This document shows positions 43,662-52,093 of a stretch of DNA of 64,000 bases, in pieces; within the stretch, counting starts at the first letter, position 1; every line of letters starts with the position of its first letter. The notes beneath the pieces were generated by a model that made no database searches, was not told the origin of the DNA, and was given only the letters and a program-made list of their open reading frames with translations. The position numbers and the translations under genes are program-made. The stretch is from Sphingomonas mollis (GTDB lineage: Bacteria; Pseudomonadota; Alphaproteobacteria; Sphingomonadales; Sphingomonadaceae): assembly GCF_016427505.1 (NCBI RefSeq), contig NZ_JAELXS010000007.1, positions 1-64,000 on the forward strand, written 5' to 3'.

Positions 43662-44932
43662 CCCTCGCGCGCCTCGTTCAGCCAGTCGGGCACGCGCTCG
43701 GCGGCGATCAGCGTTTCGGCGGCGACGCGGTCGGCGACCACCGCGAACCGGTCGCCGTCGACCAGCACCTCCGGCACCAGCGGGCGGCTGTTATAGGTGG
43801 AGGCCATCGTCGCGCCGTACGCGCCGGCGGTGCGGAACACGGCGAGGTCGCCCGACACGACATGGTCGATGTCGCGGCCCATCGCGAAGGTGTCGCCGCT
43901 TTCGCACACCGGGCCGGCGATGTTGGCGGTCATCCGGTCGCCGTTGGGCTGCACCGCGACGAAATCGTGATAGGCATCGTACAGCGCCACGCGGGCGAGG
44001 TCGTTCATCGCGGCATCGACGATGACATAGGGGTGGACGACGCCGGGTTTCACCCAGATGACTTCGGTCAGCAGCACGCCGGCGTTACCGGCGATGACGC
44101 GGCCGGGTTCGAACATCAGTTCGGCGTCCCAATCCGCGGTGACGCGGGCGACCATCGCGCCGTAATCGGCCGGGCTGGGGGGCATGTCGCCCGCCTTGTA
44201 CGGCACGCCGAGACCACCGCCGAGATCGACATGGGTGATGGTGTGGCCCGCGGCGCGCAATTCGGCGACGAGTTCGCCGACGCGGGTGTACGCGGCCTCC
44301 AGTGGGGCCAGATCGAACAACTGGCTGCCGATATGGATCGCGACGCCGCGCAGGTTCAGGCCCGGGAGCGGCGCCAGACGGTCGAACATCGCCGCCGCCT
44401 GGTCGATCGGGACGCCGAACTTGTTCTCCTTGCGGCCGGTCGAGATCTTGGCGTGGGTGCCGGCATCGACGTCCGGGTTGACACGCAGGGTGGCGGGGGC
44501 GCGGATGCCGCGTTCGGCGGCGAGGGCGGCGAGGACGACGCCTTCCTCTTCCAGCTCCAGATTGAATTGGCCGATGCCGGCGTCGAGCGCGGCGGCGAGT
44601 TCGGCCTTCGTCTTGCCGACGCCGGAGAACACGATGTCGGCGGGCGGCATCCCGGCGGCCAGCGCGCGGCGCATCTCGCCGACCGACACGACGTCGGCGC
44701 CGTATCCCTCATCGGCCAGCACGCGCAGGACGGCGAGGTTGGGATTGGCCTTGATGGCATACGCCAGATGCTTGCGCGGCACGCCGGCAAGACCCTCGCG
44801 GAACACGCGGGCATGGCGGCGCAGCGTGGCGGCGGAATAGATGTAGACGGGGGTGCCGACCGCCGCCGCGATGGCGGGAATGGCGACGTCCTCGACGTGC
44901 AGCACGCCGTCCTTGTGATCGAAATGGTTCAT
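43658..44932 (-). CDS. lysA: Diaminopimelate decarboxylase
   Basis: The 424-residue PLP enzyme makes L-lysine from meso-diaminopimelate. The alanine-racemase-like barrel has the PLP lysine K61 (YAIKANPN), GVAIHIGSQ, the phosphate-binding DLGGGLGVPY, FEPGR, and the active-site CESGD with its cysteine contributed across the dimer. Length is normal. It overlaps the small lipoprotein gene by one base and the siroheme gene by 4 bases, forming an argH-lipoprotein-lysA-siroheme-corA operon. Confidence 0.96.
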   Translation of the reverse strand: MNHFDHKDGVLHVEDVAIPAIAAAVGTPVYIYSAATLRRHARVFREGLAGVPRKHLAYAIKANPNLAVLRVLADEGYGADVVSVGEMRRALAAGMPPADIVFSGVGKTKAELAAALDAGIGQFNLELEEEGVVLAALAAERGIRAPATLRVNPDVDAGTHAKISTGRKENKFGVPIDQAAAMFDRLAPLPGLNLRGVAIHIGSQLFDLAPLEAAYTRVGELVAELRAAGHTITHVDLGGGLGVPYKAGDMPPSPADYGAMVARVTADWDAELMFEPGRVIAGNAGVLLTEVIWVKPGVVHPYVIVDAAMNDLARVALYDAYHDFVAVQPNGDRMTANIAGPVCESGDTFAMGRDIDHVVSGDLAVFRTAGAYGATMASTYNSRPLVPEVLVDGDRFAVVADRVAAETLIAAERVPDWLNEAREG

Positions 44933-45162
44933 CAGCGGGGCGGCAGATCGAATTCGTCGGAACGACGCTCTTCGGAACTGCGGAGCAGCTCGTCGCTGCG
45001 TTGCGGTCGCTGCTGCGTGGTGGGGGTCAGCAACTGTTGCGGCGTCGGCGTGGCGCGCGCGCCGAGCGGGGCGACGGGCAGCTTGCCGCCTTCGGGCGGC
45101 TTCAGGCCGGCGGCCGAGCCGCAACCGGCCAGCAGCAAAGGGAGCAGAAGAAGGCCGCGCAT
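44932..45162 (-). CDS. Small lipoprotein in the LptM position
   Basis: The 76-residue protein has a lipoprotein signal ([14 protein letters not shown], lipid on C14) and a proline/glutamine-rich, otherwise low-complexity mature part. A small lipoprotein between argH and lysA is common in proteobacteria, and the enterobacterial counterpart LptM (YifL) helps mature the LptD-LptE lipopolysaccharide translocon. The match here is by position, size and signal rather than by clear sequence. Stop and start overlap by one base on both sides. Confidence 0.7.
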   Translation of the reverse strand: MRGLLLLPLLLAGCGSAAGLKPPEGGKLPVAPLGARATPTPQQLLTPTTQQRPQRSDELLRSSEERRSDEFDLPPR

Positions 45163-46541
45163 CAGATATTCCTCGCTGCGCGGATCGCCGCGCGGACATT
45201 GGCGGGGGCGGTGCCGCCGAAGCTGGTGCGGCTGGCGACCGAGGCGTCGACCGACAGCACGTCATAGACCGACGTATCGATGCGCGCGTCGATCGCGGTG
45301 AGTTCGTCCAGCGACAGCGCGTCGAGGCCGACGCCCAGTTCCTCGGCGCGCTTCACCGCGCGGCCAGTGACGTGGTGCGCCTCGCGGAACGGCAACCCCG
45401 CCTCGCGCACCAGCCAGTCGGCCAGGTCGGTGGCGGTGGAGAAGCCGGCTTCGGCGACCTGGCGCATCCGCTCGGTACGGAACGTGGCGCTTTCGACCAT
45501 GCCGGTCATCGCGGCGAGGCAGAGACCGAGCAGGTCGTGCGCCTCGAACACCGGCGGCTTGTCGTCCTGCATGTCCTTGGAATAGGCGAGCGGCAAGCCC
45601 TTCATCGTGACCATCAACGACGTCATGGCGCCCATGATCCGGCCGGCATGGCCGCGCACCAGCTCGGCGGCGTCGGGATTGCGCTTTTGCGGCATGATCG
45701 AACTGCCGGTCGACCATTGGTCGGACAGCGCGACGAAGCCGAAGGGCTGCGACGCCCAGAGCACGAATTCCTCCGCCAGCCGCGACAGGTGCAGCGCGCA
45801 TTGCGTGGCGGCGGTCAGGTAATCGAGCGCGAAGTCGCGGTCGCTGACCCCGTCGAGCGAATTGCGGGTCGGGCCATCGAACCCCAGCGCGGCGGCGGTC
45901 GCGTCGCGGTCGATCGGGAAGCCGGTGCCGGCCAGCGCGGCGGAGCCGAGCGGACAACGATTCAGGCGGGTACGCGCATCGGCGAAGCGGCTGACGTCGC
46001 GGGCGATCATCTCGTGATACGCCATCAGGTGATGGCCGAGCGTGACGGGTTGCGCGGATTGCAGGTGGGTGAAGCCGGGCATCACGCTGTCGGCGTGTTC
46101 CTCGGCGCGGACCAGCAACGCGGTCTGGAAACCGGCCAGCGCGGCCAGCACCTGATCGATCGCGTCGCGTACCCACAGGCGGAAATCGGTCGCGACCTGA
46201 TCGTTGCGCGAGCGCGCGGTGTGCAGCCGGCCGGCGACCGGGCCGATCGCATCGGCCAGCCGTGCCTCGGTCAGCATATGGATGTCTTCGAGCGCGAGAT
46301 CGTCGGGGACGCCGTTCGCTTCGTAATCGGCGGCCACCTGGTCCAGCCCGGCGGCGATCGTCGCGGCATCGGCGGGCGACACGATGCCCCGCGCACCGAG
46401 CATCGCGACATGGGCTTTTGACCCAGCAATATCCTGACGCCACATACGCTTGTCGAATGGCAGGGATGCGTTAATCTCGCGCATCACCGCCGACGGGCCC
46501 TCCGCAAAGCGGCCGCCCCACATGGCATTGGAGGTTTTCAT
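45162..46541 (-). CDS. argH: Argininosuccinate lyase
   Basis: The 459-residue fumarase/aspartase-superfamily enzyme splits argininosuccinate to arginine and fumarate. [10 protein letters not shown] at the start, [34 protein letters not shown] and the signature loop [12 protein letters not shown] are all present. The start is either ATG 46541 (used) or ATG 46523 at MWGGRF; neither has a clear ribosome site. With either choice the upstream region lies inside the divergent tlpA-like gene, whose ATG shares the CATG at 46539-46542. Confidence 0.95.
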   Translation of the reverse strand: MKTSNAMWGGRFAEGPSAVMREINASLPFDKRMWRQDIAGSKAHVAMLGARGIVSPADAATIAAGLDQVAADYEANGVPDDLALEDIHMLTEARLADAIGPVAGRLHTARSRNDQVATDFRLWVRDAIDQVLAALAGFQTALLVRAEEHADSVMPGFTHLQSAQPVTLGHHLMAYHEMIARDVSRFADARTRLNRCPLGSAALAGTGFPIDRDATAAALGFDGPTRNSLDGVSDRDFALDYLTAATQCALHLSRLAEEFVLWASQPFGFVALSDQWSTGSSIMPQKRNPDAAELVRGHAGRIMGAMTSLMVTMKGLPLAYSKDMQDDKPPVFEAHDLLGLCLAAMTGMVESATFRTERMRQVAEAGFSTATDLADWLVREAGLPFREAHHVTGRAVKRAEELGVGLDALSLDELTAIDARIDTSVYDVLSVDASVASRTSFGGTAPANVRAAIRAARNI

Positions 46542-47154
46542 GCGTTCGTTGATCGTTCCGGTCCTGCTTGCAGGCCTGCTGGCCGCGTGCGGCGATAAGC
46601 CGTCAGGCGACGGGGGGCAAGGCAATGCCGCCGCGTCCGCCAACTCTGCCGCCAACCCCGCTGATGCCGTCAGTGCGGACGAGGTCGCGCCGTCCGCGCC
46701 CGCCGGTGCCGCCGCCGGCGGATCGTTCGATCGCAGCCATGCGGGCGATGCGGCGCCGACGCTCGCCTTTCTCGATCCCGCAGGCAAAAGCGTGACGCTG
46801 GTAAATTATCGCGGCAAGCCGGTGCTGCTGAACCTGTGGGCGACATGGTGCGGGCCGTGCGTGAAGGAACTGCCGACGCTGGACGCGCTGGCGACGCGCG
46901 AGGCGGGGCGGCTGCATGTCGTGACGCTGAGCCAGGACATGGACCCGGCCAAGGTCGCGCCGTTCTTCGCGGCGCGCAACTTCAAGACGCTGAAGGCCTA
47001 TACCGATCCCAAGATGGCGTGGGTGCCGGCGGTGGCCAGCAACCTGCCGACGAGCATCCTGTATGATTCGACCGGGCACGAGGTGCTGCGCACGGTCGGC
47101 GATCTCGACTGGACGGGCGAACTGGCGACCAAGGCTATCGCGGCCCTGAAGTAG
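46540..47154 (+). CDS. TlpA-like thioredoxin-fold lipoprotein
   Basis: The 204-residue protein has a lipoprotein signal (LLAGLLAAC, lipid on C17), an alanine/serine-rich linker (about 20-70) and a thioredoxin-like domain with the redox pair C104-xx-C107 in [13 protein letters not shown]. TlpA-like proteins reduce disulfides in the periplasm, for example in cytochrome c or oxidase maturation. GGAGG ends 5 bases before this ATG, fixing the start. The gene is divergent from argH with overlapping start codons and converges on the acyltransferase gene with a 5-base gap. Confidence 0.88.
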   Translation: MRSLIVPVLLAGLLAACGDKPSGDGGQGNAAASANSAANPADAVSADEVAPSAPAGAAAGGSFDRSHAGDAAPTLAFLDPAGKSVTLVNYRGKPVLLNLWATWCGPCVKELPTLDALATREAGRLHVVTLSQDMDPAKVAPFFAARNFKTLKAYTDPKMAWVPAVASNLPTSILYDSTGHEVLRTVGDLDWTGELATKAIAALK

Positions 47155-47159
47155 GGGTG

Positions 47160-48299
47160 TCAGGCCAGCGCCGGGCTAAGCGCCGGGACCGGGCGGCGGG
47201 TTTCCGCCGCCGGTTCCGGCGACGGGCTGGTCGCGCGCCGGCCGACGAAGATCAGCATCTGCGGCGCGAGGCGCGCGCAGGCGATCGCGGCGGCGATGGG
47301 GACGGCGATGCCGAACGCCATCTTCGCAATCACGGCGATGTGCGGCTCGGTGCCGAATCGGTGGAGGAGCAGCGCGCTCAACACCGAGGCGACGGGCAGA
47401 TGCCACAGGAAGATCGGCAGCGAATAGGCGCCGATGCGGCGCAGCACGGGGCTGGCGGGCATGCTGGTGCGGACCAGCGTAAAGGTGGCGACGCCGATCG
47501 TGGCGGCGACCAGCGACGTCTTGGCCCATTCGGAACCGACGCCGAGCAGCGACGCCTGATGCGCGATCAGGCCGAACGCGCCGGCCATGTAGATCGCGAT
47601 CCGGTTCCGGCGGCGTTCCAGCAGGGCCGGTGACGCGCCGATCGCCGCGCCGACCAGGAAATGCGGCAACAGATACGCGGCCTTGGCGACCGACAGTTGC
47701 GCGACGCCGCTGAACATGCCCGTCGCCACGACGGCAAACGCTGCCCCCGCGACCATCCACAGGCGATCGTTCGACGGCCGCAGCCATTTGTCCATCACCC
47801 ACACCGCGAGCAGGATCATGGCCAGAGCTTGCAGATACCAAAGGTGCCAGGCGCCGAAGATCAGGCCGTTCACGATCTCGAACGGGCGCCCCTTGTGCAG
47901 GCTGATCGTCCAGCAGACCAACGTCCCGAGCAGGAACGGCGGCAGCAGCCGGCCGGTGCGCTTGCTCCAGCCGGTAAAGGTCAGCGGCCGATGCCCGCGG
48001 CGCAGGCCATAGAGATAGCCGGTGATCGCGATGAACAGCGGCATCCGCACGAAGGTGAGGCTCTGGGCCAGATAGGCCCAGGACGAATGTACAAGCGACT
48101 CCGACCCGATGGCGTGGAAAGCGACGACCATGATCGACGCGAGGCCCCGCGCCTCATCGATCCGCATCGTCGCCAGCGTGCCGGCGTTGACGGGCAGGCG
48201 CCGAACGAGGGCGGCGGTGAAGGCGGCGATGCCGGACGATGCCGCCATGACGGACGATCCCGAATCGGCATAGGCGGCGGGCGGGGCGATGCGATCCAT
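47160..48299 (-). CDS. Acyltransferase-3 family membrane protein
   Basis: The 379-residue integral membrane protein has about ten helices. The family opening RIDEARGLASIMVVAFHAIG carries the catalytic-type histidine, followed by FVRMPLFIAITGYLYGLRRG. Acyltransferase-3 enzymes transfer acetyl or succinyl groups to surface glycans, lipids or small molecules; the acceptor is unknown and no glycan cluster is adjacent. A soluble stretch of about 45 residues precedes the first helix, so a later start is possible. Confidence 0.82.
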   Translation of the reverse strand: MDRIAPPAAYADSGSSVMAASSGIAAFTAALVRRLPVNAGTLATMRIDEARGLASIMVVAFHAIGSESLVHSSWAYLAQSLTFVRMPLFIAITGYLYGLRRGHRPLTFTGWSKRTGRLLPPFLLGTLVCWTISLHKGRPFEIVNGLIFGAWHLWYLQALAMILLAVWVMDKWLRPSNDRLWMVAGAAFAVVATGMFSGVAQLSVAKAAYLLPHFLVGAAIGASPALLERRRNRIAIYMAGAFGLIAHQASLLGVGSEWAKTSLVAATIGVATFTLVRTSMPASPVLRRIGAYSLPIFLWHLPVASVLSALLLHRFGTEPHIAVIAKMAFGIAVPIAAAIACARLAPQMLIFVGRRATSPSPEPAAETRRPVPALSPALA

Positions 48300-48463
48300 G
48301 CCCCCGTTATCGGCTACTATGGTTAAGGCCGGTTTAAGGCTGTTTGCGGTGCAGCATTTCTTTTATTTGACGGACGAGCATCAAAGTGGGTTAAATTTCT
48401 GTTAAATCAGGCGGTTGGTATGCAGCCGATCGCTAGGAAGACTCGGTTACAGATAAATCGATA

Positions 48464-48829
48464 TCAAACGTGCTCGCGCAAAACCTGGCAGATTGATTCC
48501 CGCTGTGCCGAGGGGAGAGTAGCTGGCTGCTCCGTTTCAAGAAATTTCACGATCGCATCTGCTAAATCCGTTGTGATCGGATCACGCTGTCGAGCGGCCC
48601 GAAGCTCATGCGCAGGAAATGTAGTAACGCGGCTGCAATCCAGATAACAATCATGGGTAAGAGCAGTATGGTCGTTCCCGGACAATCGCATCTGGCCAAT
48701 TCCATGAAAGCGAGGGTCGGTATTAACCCAAAAGAATATCGGCGGATTATTACCCACGCAGACGACAATTTTATCTTTGGAGGGTTTGGAAAGTGCCGTG
48801 TAAACGACGAACACGTCTCCAACGCTCAC
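48464..48829 (-). CDS. Unknown 121-residue protein, predicted toxin partner of the Panacea gene
   Basis: I do not recognise a named family with certainty. The N-terminal half (MSVGDVFVVYTALSKPSKDK, then VVCVGNNPP and FFWVNTDPRF) looks like a small beta-barrel, in the style of PemK/MazF-like toxins. The C-terminal half is probably helical (TTDLADAIVKFLE). It starts inside the end of the Panacea gene (ATGA, 4-base overlap), the arrangement of toxin-antitoxin pairs, and Panacea antitoxins are known to pair with varied toxins. Base composition is visibly less GC-rich than neighbouring genes, suggesting transfer. Toxic activity is inference. Confidence 0.6.
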   Translation of the reverse strand: MSVGDVFVVYTALSKPSKDKIVVCVGNNPPIFFWVNTDPRFHGIGQMRLSGNDHTALTHDCYLDCSRVTTFPAHELRAARQRDPITTDLADAIVKFLETEQPATLPSAQRESICQVLREHV

Positions 48830-49362
48830 AAAACGCCATATGCCGCAAAGTCGGCCGCATCCTCTAAAATCTGCTCGCGATGCGGGTTGTCTTCATCGAT
48901 GAACTTCTCATAATCCATCGGCCCATTTGAGCTGGCATCCGCCCACGCGCGCTCCTGATGCGTCAGCGACGACAAATGGCCAAAGCCCTTTGATCGACAG
49001 AATTCCATCGCCTCATCAAGACAGGCCCGGTCTGTGTCTGATAGCGCAGACATATCGGCATCCCGCCGCGCTGCCATTCGTGGATATTGTGAGCAATCGA
49101 TCGCGCCCTGAACCGCCTCGGGATCGCCCGCCATTCCAAGTCGATTGCGCATGAAGTCATAAAGAGTCGATGGGACTGGACCATTCGGCATCGCTACGAA
49201 CGTATCCGCTACGATCGGACGAGCGTACGCATTCAAATGCTTTTTTTCTGCGTAGAAAAGCACCTTGGAGGCAAAAAATGCGGAAATTCCCGGCCATCTC
49301 GACGTGATATACGCCAGAGCCTCCGTACCCTTCCGCTCATTGAATTGGAAACGGAGAGCCAT
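48826..49362 (-). CDS. Panacea-domain (DUF4065, SocA-like) antitoxin
   Basis: About 178 residues. The segment from NERKGTEALAYI through FFASKVLFYAEKKHLNAYAR and PIVADTFVAMPNGPVPSTLY is the characteristic Panacea/DUF4065 core, which neutralises unrelated toxins in toxin-antitoxin pairs and in SocA works as an adaptor. The C-terminal third (LTHQERAWADASSNGPMDYE) is also usual for the family. I use ATG 49362; starts at 49371 and 49380 are in frame. It is upstream of the unknown partner with a 4-base overlap, and lies 171 bases from the 3' end of tRNA-Gln. Confidence 0.82.
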   Translation of the reverse strand: MALRFQFNERKGTEALAYITSRWPGISAFFASKVLFYAEKKHLNAYARPIVADTFVAMPNGPVPSTLYDFMRNRLGMAGDPEAVQGAIDCSQYPRMAARRDADMSALSDTDRACLDEAMEFCRSKGFGHLSSLTHQERAWADASSNGPMDYEKFIDEDNPHREQILEDAADFAAYGVL

Positions 49363-49532
49363 GAGTCGCATATAGAGCATATGCCGTTCCGCGTCTAGTC
49401 AATTTGTCAAGGGGTGAAGCGGAAAAATCCCAAAAACAGCTATACAGTCAGCGAACGCTAGTTGACTGTGATAAGTCAGACATCGATCTCGCTAAATTTC
49501 TGACAAATTCCAGCCACTTGGCAGCTTGGAAT

Positions 49533-49606
49533 TGGATGCCCCGTGAGGATTCGAACCTCAATTAACGGAGTCAGAGTCCGTAGTCTTACCTTTAGACGAC
49601 GGGGCA
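49533..49606 (-). tRNA. tRNA-Gln (anticodon CTG)
   Basis: A 74-base tRNA including encoded CCA. The acceptor TGCCCCG pairs with CGGGGCA. The anticodon loop CTCTGAC lies between ACGGA and TCCGT and gives CTG. GGTTCGAATCC in the T arm is standard. Its 3' end faces the Panacea pair. Confidence 0.95.
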
Positions 49607-49746
49607 ACAGGCCGGCGCATCTAGGCGGGGTCGGGCGGCCTGTCAACGCTCGGCTTGTGGTGGGGGGCGGGTATCGCTACGTTGGCGGCAAGCACCGAGC
49701 GGGTCTGGCCCGCGACGGCAGAACATTAAAAGAAAGCACCACGGCG

Positions 49747-50790
49747 ATGGGGGACGTTTCCACCCGACAGCCGTACCGGCAGGACCGTCCTGCCCGTCCG
49801 GCGCCGACCCGGCCGCCACGCGGCCGTTGGTCCGATGCGCAGGCCTATGCCGCGCTGGACCTTGGCACCAACAACTGCCGGCTGTTGATCGCCCGGCCAC
49901 AGGGCGCGGGCTTTGCGGTGGTCGATGCGTTTTCGCGAATCGTCCGGCTGGGCGAGGGCGTGGCGGCGAGCGGGCGACTGAGCGATGCGGCGATCGAGCG
50001 GACGCTGGCGGCGCTGCGCGTGTGCGCGGACAAGCTGAAGCGGCGCAACGTCGTGCTGGCGCGATCGGTGGCGACCGAGGCGTGCCGGCGGGCGGCGAAT
50101 GGTGCGGCCTTCATCGAACGGGCGCATGCGGAAACCGGCATCCGGCTGGACATCATCACCGCCGAGGAAGAGGCGCGGCTGGCGGTGCTGGGCTGTCATG
50201 CGCTGATCGAGCCGGGGAGCGACCCGGCGCTGGTGTTCGATATCGGCGGCGGATCGACCGAACTGGTGCTGGTCGATACCGCCGGGCCGCAACCGCGCGT
50301 GCTCGACTGGCATTCGGCGCCGTGGGGCGTGGTGTCGCTGACCGAGAGCGTGGCGGGCAGCGCGGACGGTGGGGCGGCATCGCTCGCCGATGTCTATGCG
50401 CGGATGCGGGCGCTGGCGGCGGAGAGCATGGCGGGGTTTGCGGCGCGGTTGCCACGGGTGGATCGGCCGCGGTTGCTGGGGACCAGCGGTACGGTGACGA
50501 CGCTGGGCAGCGTGCATCTGGGGCTGAGCCATTACGACCGGTCGATGGTCGATGGCCTGATCGCGCCGACATCGGCGATGCGCGATATCAGCCGGTCCTT
50601 GTCGGGCAAATCGATCGCGCAGCGTGCGCAGGTCGCGTGTATCGGCGCGGAGCGGGCCGATCTGGTGGTGGCGGGCTGTGCGATCCTGGAAACGATCATG
50701 GACTTGTGGCCTGCCGAACGGCTCGGCATCGCCGATCGCGGCATTCGCGAGGGCATATTACGCCGATTGATGGGTGAGAACAGACTGTGA
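49747..50790 (+). CDS. Ppx/GppA-family phosphatase
   Basis: The 347-residue ASKHA-fold protein has the two nucleotide/phosphate motifs ALDLGTNNCRLLIA and FDIGGGSTELVLVD, the acidic ITAEEEARL, and GTSGTVTTL. Family members remove phosphate from polyphosphate or pppGpp in the cytoplasm. It is shorter than full Ppx (about 500), lacking the C-terminal HD-like domain, which is usual for alphaproteobacterial forms. ATG 49747 is used; upstream in-frame codons run through the tRNA. It overlaps rlmE by 4 bases (GTGA). Confidence 0.88.
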   Translation: MGDVSTRQPYRQDRPARPAPTRPPRGRWSDAQAYAALDLGTNNCRLLIARPQGAGFAVVDAFSRIVRLGEGVAASGRLSDAAIERTLAALRVCADKLKRRNVVLARSVATEACRRAANGAAFIERAHAETGIRLDIITAEEEARLAVLGCHALIEPGSDPALVFDIGGGSTELVLVDTAGPQPRVLDWHSAPWGVVSLTESVAGSADGGAASLADVYARMRALAAESMAGFAARLPRVDRPRLLGTSGTVTTLGSVHLGLSHYDRSMVDGLIAPTSAMRDISRSLSGKSIAQRAQVACIGAERADLVVAGCAILETIMDLWPAERLGIADRGIREGILRRLMGENRL

Positions 50791-51485
50791 GCAGGGGTGG
50801 ATCGGGCGGCCGGACGCGGGTGAAGACGGCGCGTGGCCGGACCGCGGCGTCGCAGCGCTGGCTGGAGCGGCAGTTGAACGACCCGTATGTCCGCCGGGCG
50901 AAGGCGGAGGGCTATCGCAGCCGGGCGGCGTACAAGCTGATCGAACTGGACGAGCGATTCGGGCTGTTGAAGGGCGTGCGCCGCGTGCTGGATTTGGGCA
51001 TCGCGCCCGGTGGCTGGTCGCAGGTGGTGCGGCGGCAGGTGCCGGCCGCCAGCATCGTCGGCATCGACCTGTTGCCGGTCGATCCGATCGACGGCGTGAC
51101 GATCATGCAGCTGGATTTCATGGACGACAGCGCGCCGCGCCTGCTGGAAGAGGCGCTGGGCGGGCAGGCGGATCTGGTGTTGTCGGACATGGCGGCGAAC
51201 ACCGTCGGGCATCCGCAGACCGACCATCTGCGCACGATGGGGCTGGTCGAGGCGGGGGTGGATTTCGCCTGCGACATCCTGCGGCCGGGCGGGGCGTTCG
51301 TCGCCAAGGTGCTGGCGGGCGGGGCGGACAATGATCTGGTTGCGACGCTGAAGCGGAATTTCACCGCGGTGAAGCATGCCAAGCCGCCGGCTAGCCGGAA
51401 GGATTCGTCGGAGTGGTATGTGATCGCGCAGGGGTTCAAGGGGCGGGCGGCCACGGTTGATGCAAGGGCGGACGAGGAGAGGTAG
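50787..51485 (+). CDS. rlmE: 23S rRNA (uridine-2552-2'-O) methyltransferase
   Basis: The 232-residue FtsJ/RrmJ-type enzyme methylates U2552 of 23S rRNA. SAM motif DLGIAPGGWSQVV (about 69-81) and the K-D-K-E tetrad are visible: K50 in YRSRAAYK, D in LSDMAANT, K in FVAKVL and E in SSEWYV. The start is GTG, overlapping the ppx/gppA stop. A basic N-terminal tail (about 25 residues) precedes the domain. Transcription probably ends in the repeat and hairpin region that follows. Confidence 0.94.
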   Translation: MSRGGSGGRTRVKTARGRTAASQRWLERQLNDPYVRRAKAEGYRSRAAYKLIELDERFGLLKGVRRVLDLGIAPGGWSQVVRRQVPAASIVGIDLLPVDPIDGVTIMQLDFMDDSAPRLLEEALGGQADLVLSDMAANTVGHPQTDHLRTMGLVEAGVDFACDILRPGGAFVAKVLAGGADNDLVATLKRNFTAVKHAKPPASRKDSSEWYVIAQGFKGRAATVDARADEER

Positions 51486-51506
51486 GTTCTGCCGCCGCCG
51501 CCTCGG

Positions 51507-51563
51507 CACACCCTCACCCTTCCGGCGCTTTGCGCCTCCCTCCCTCTCCCGTTGGGAGAGGGA
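51507..51563. repeat. Dispersed CCCTCACC...CCCTCTCCC element, copy 3
   Basis: Nearly identical to the copy at 39043-39101: CCCTCACCCTTCCGGCGCT, then GCGCCTCCCTCCCTCTCCC and GGGAGAGGGA. It lies between convergent rlmE and rpoZ, just before the terminator hairpin. Confidence 0.78.
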
Positions 51564-51571
51564 ATGACATA

Positions 51572-51605
51572 AAAAGAGCCGCGACGTTGCCGTCGCGGCT
51601 CTTTT
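51572..51605. terminator. Bidirectional intrinsic terminator between rlmE and rpoZ
   Basis: AAAAGAGCCGCGACG and CGTCGCGGCTCTTTT form a perfect 15-base stem around TTGC. The stem ends in A-tract/T-tract on both sides, so it can terminate rlmE rightward and rpoZ leftward. Confidence 0.9.
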
Positions 51606-51642
51606 CGTATCGGATCGTCACGCTGCCGGGCAGCGTAGCGGA

Positions 51643-51987
51643 TCAGCCGTCGTAGTCGGCACCCAGATTCTGGTTGCGCGGCGGGGCGGCGGCGGTGAGG
51701 CGCAGCGCCTCTGCCGCGCCGGACAGCGAGCCGACGGCATCGACCTCGTCATCGTCGTCGATCTGCACCTTCTGGAGCGACGAGATGACCGATTCTTCGA
51801 GATGGTCGGGGCGCACGCGCTCCTCGGCGATCTCACGGAGAGCGACGACCGGGTTCTTGTCGCGATCGCGGTCGAGCGTCAGATCGGCGCCGCCGGAAAT
51901 CTGCCGTGCCCGCTGGGCCGCGAACAGCACCAGGTCGAAGCGATTGGAAACCTTGTCGACGCAATCCTCGACGGTGACGCGCGCCAT
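51643..51987 (-). CDS. rpoZ: RNA polymerase omega subunit
   Basis: The 114-residue subunit begins [20 protein letters not shown], the omega signature that docks on the beta' subunit and aids core assembly, followed by [13 protein letters not shown]. The C-terminal part is acidic and variable. Length fits alphaproteobacterial omega. It ends at the strong terminator shared with rlmE. Confidence 0.96.
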   Translation of the reverse strand: MARVTVEDCVDKVSNRFDLVLFAAQRARQISGGADLTLDRDRDKNPVVALREIAEERVRPDHLEESVISSLQKVQIDDDDEVDAVGSLSGAAEALRLTAAAPPRNQNLGADYDG

Positions 51988-52093
51988 GCCGTGTCCTTCA
52001 AATACCCGGGGAATAGGGAGAGCCGTGGCGGCTAGCAGACCGGGCCGGTAAAATCAAGGTTGGCGGGGCGGGGGAGCGGCCGGCGCGAGGAAC

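Noticed and set aside
48300..49606. Integrated element with a duplicated tRNA-Gln end
   Set aside because: The tRNA neighbour and lower GC suggest transfer, but I found no direct repeat of the tRNA 3' end and no integrase.
49543..49746. Upstream extension of the Ppx/GppA frame
   Set aside because: It reads through tRNA-Gln antisense; the conserved protein begins well downstream.
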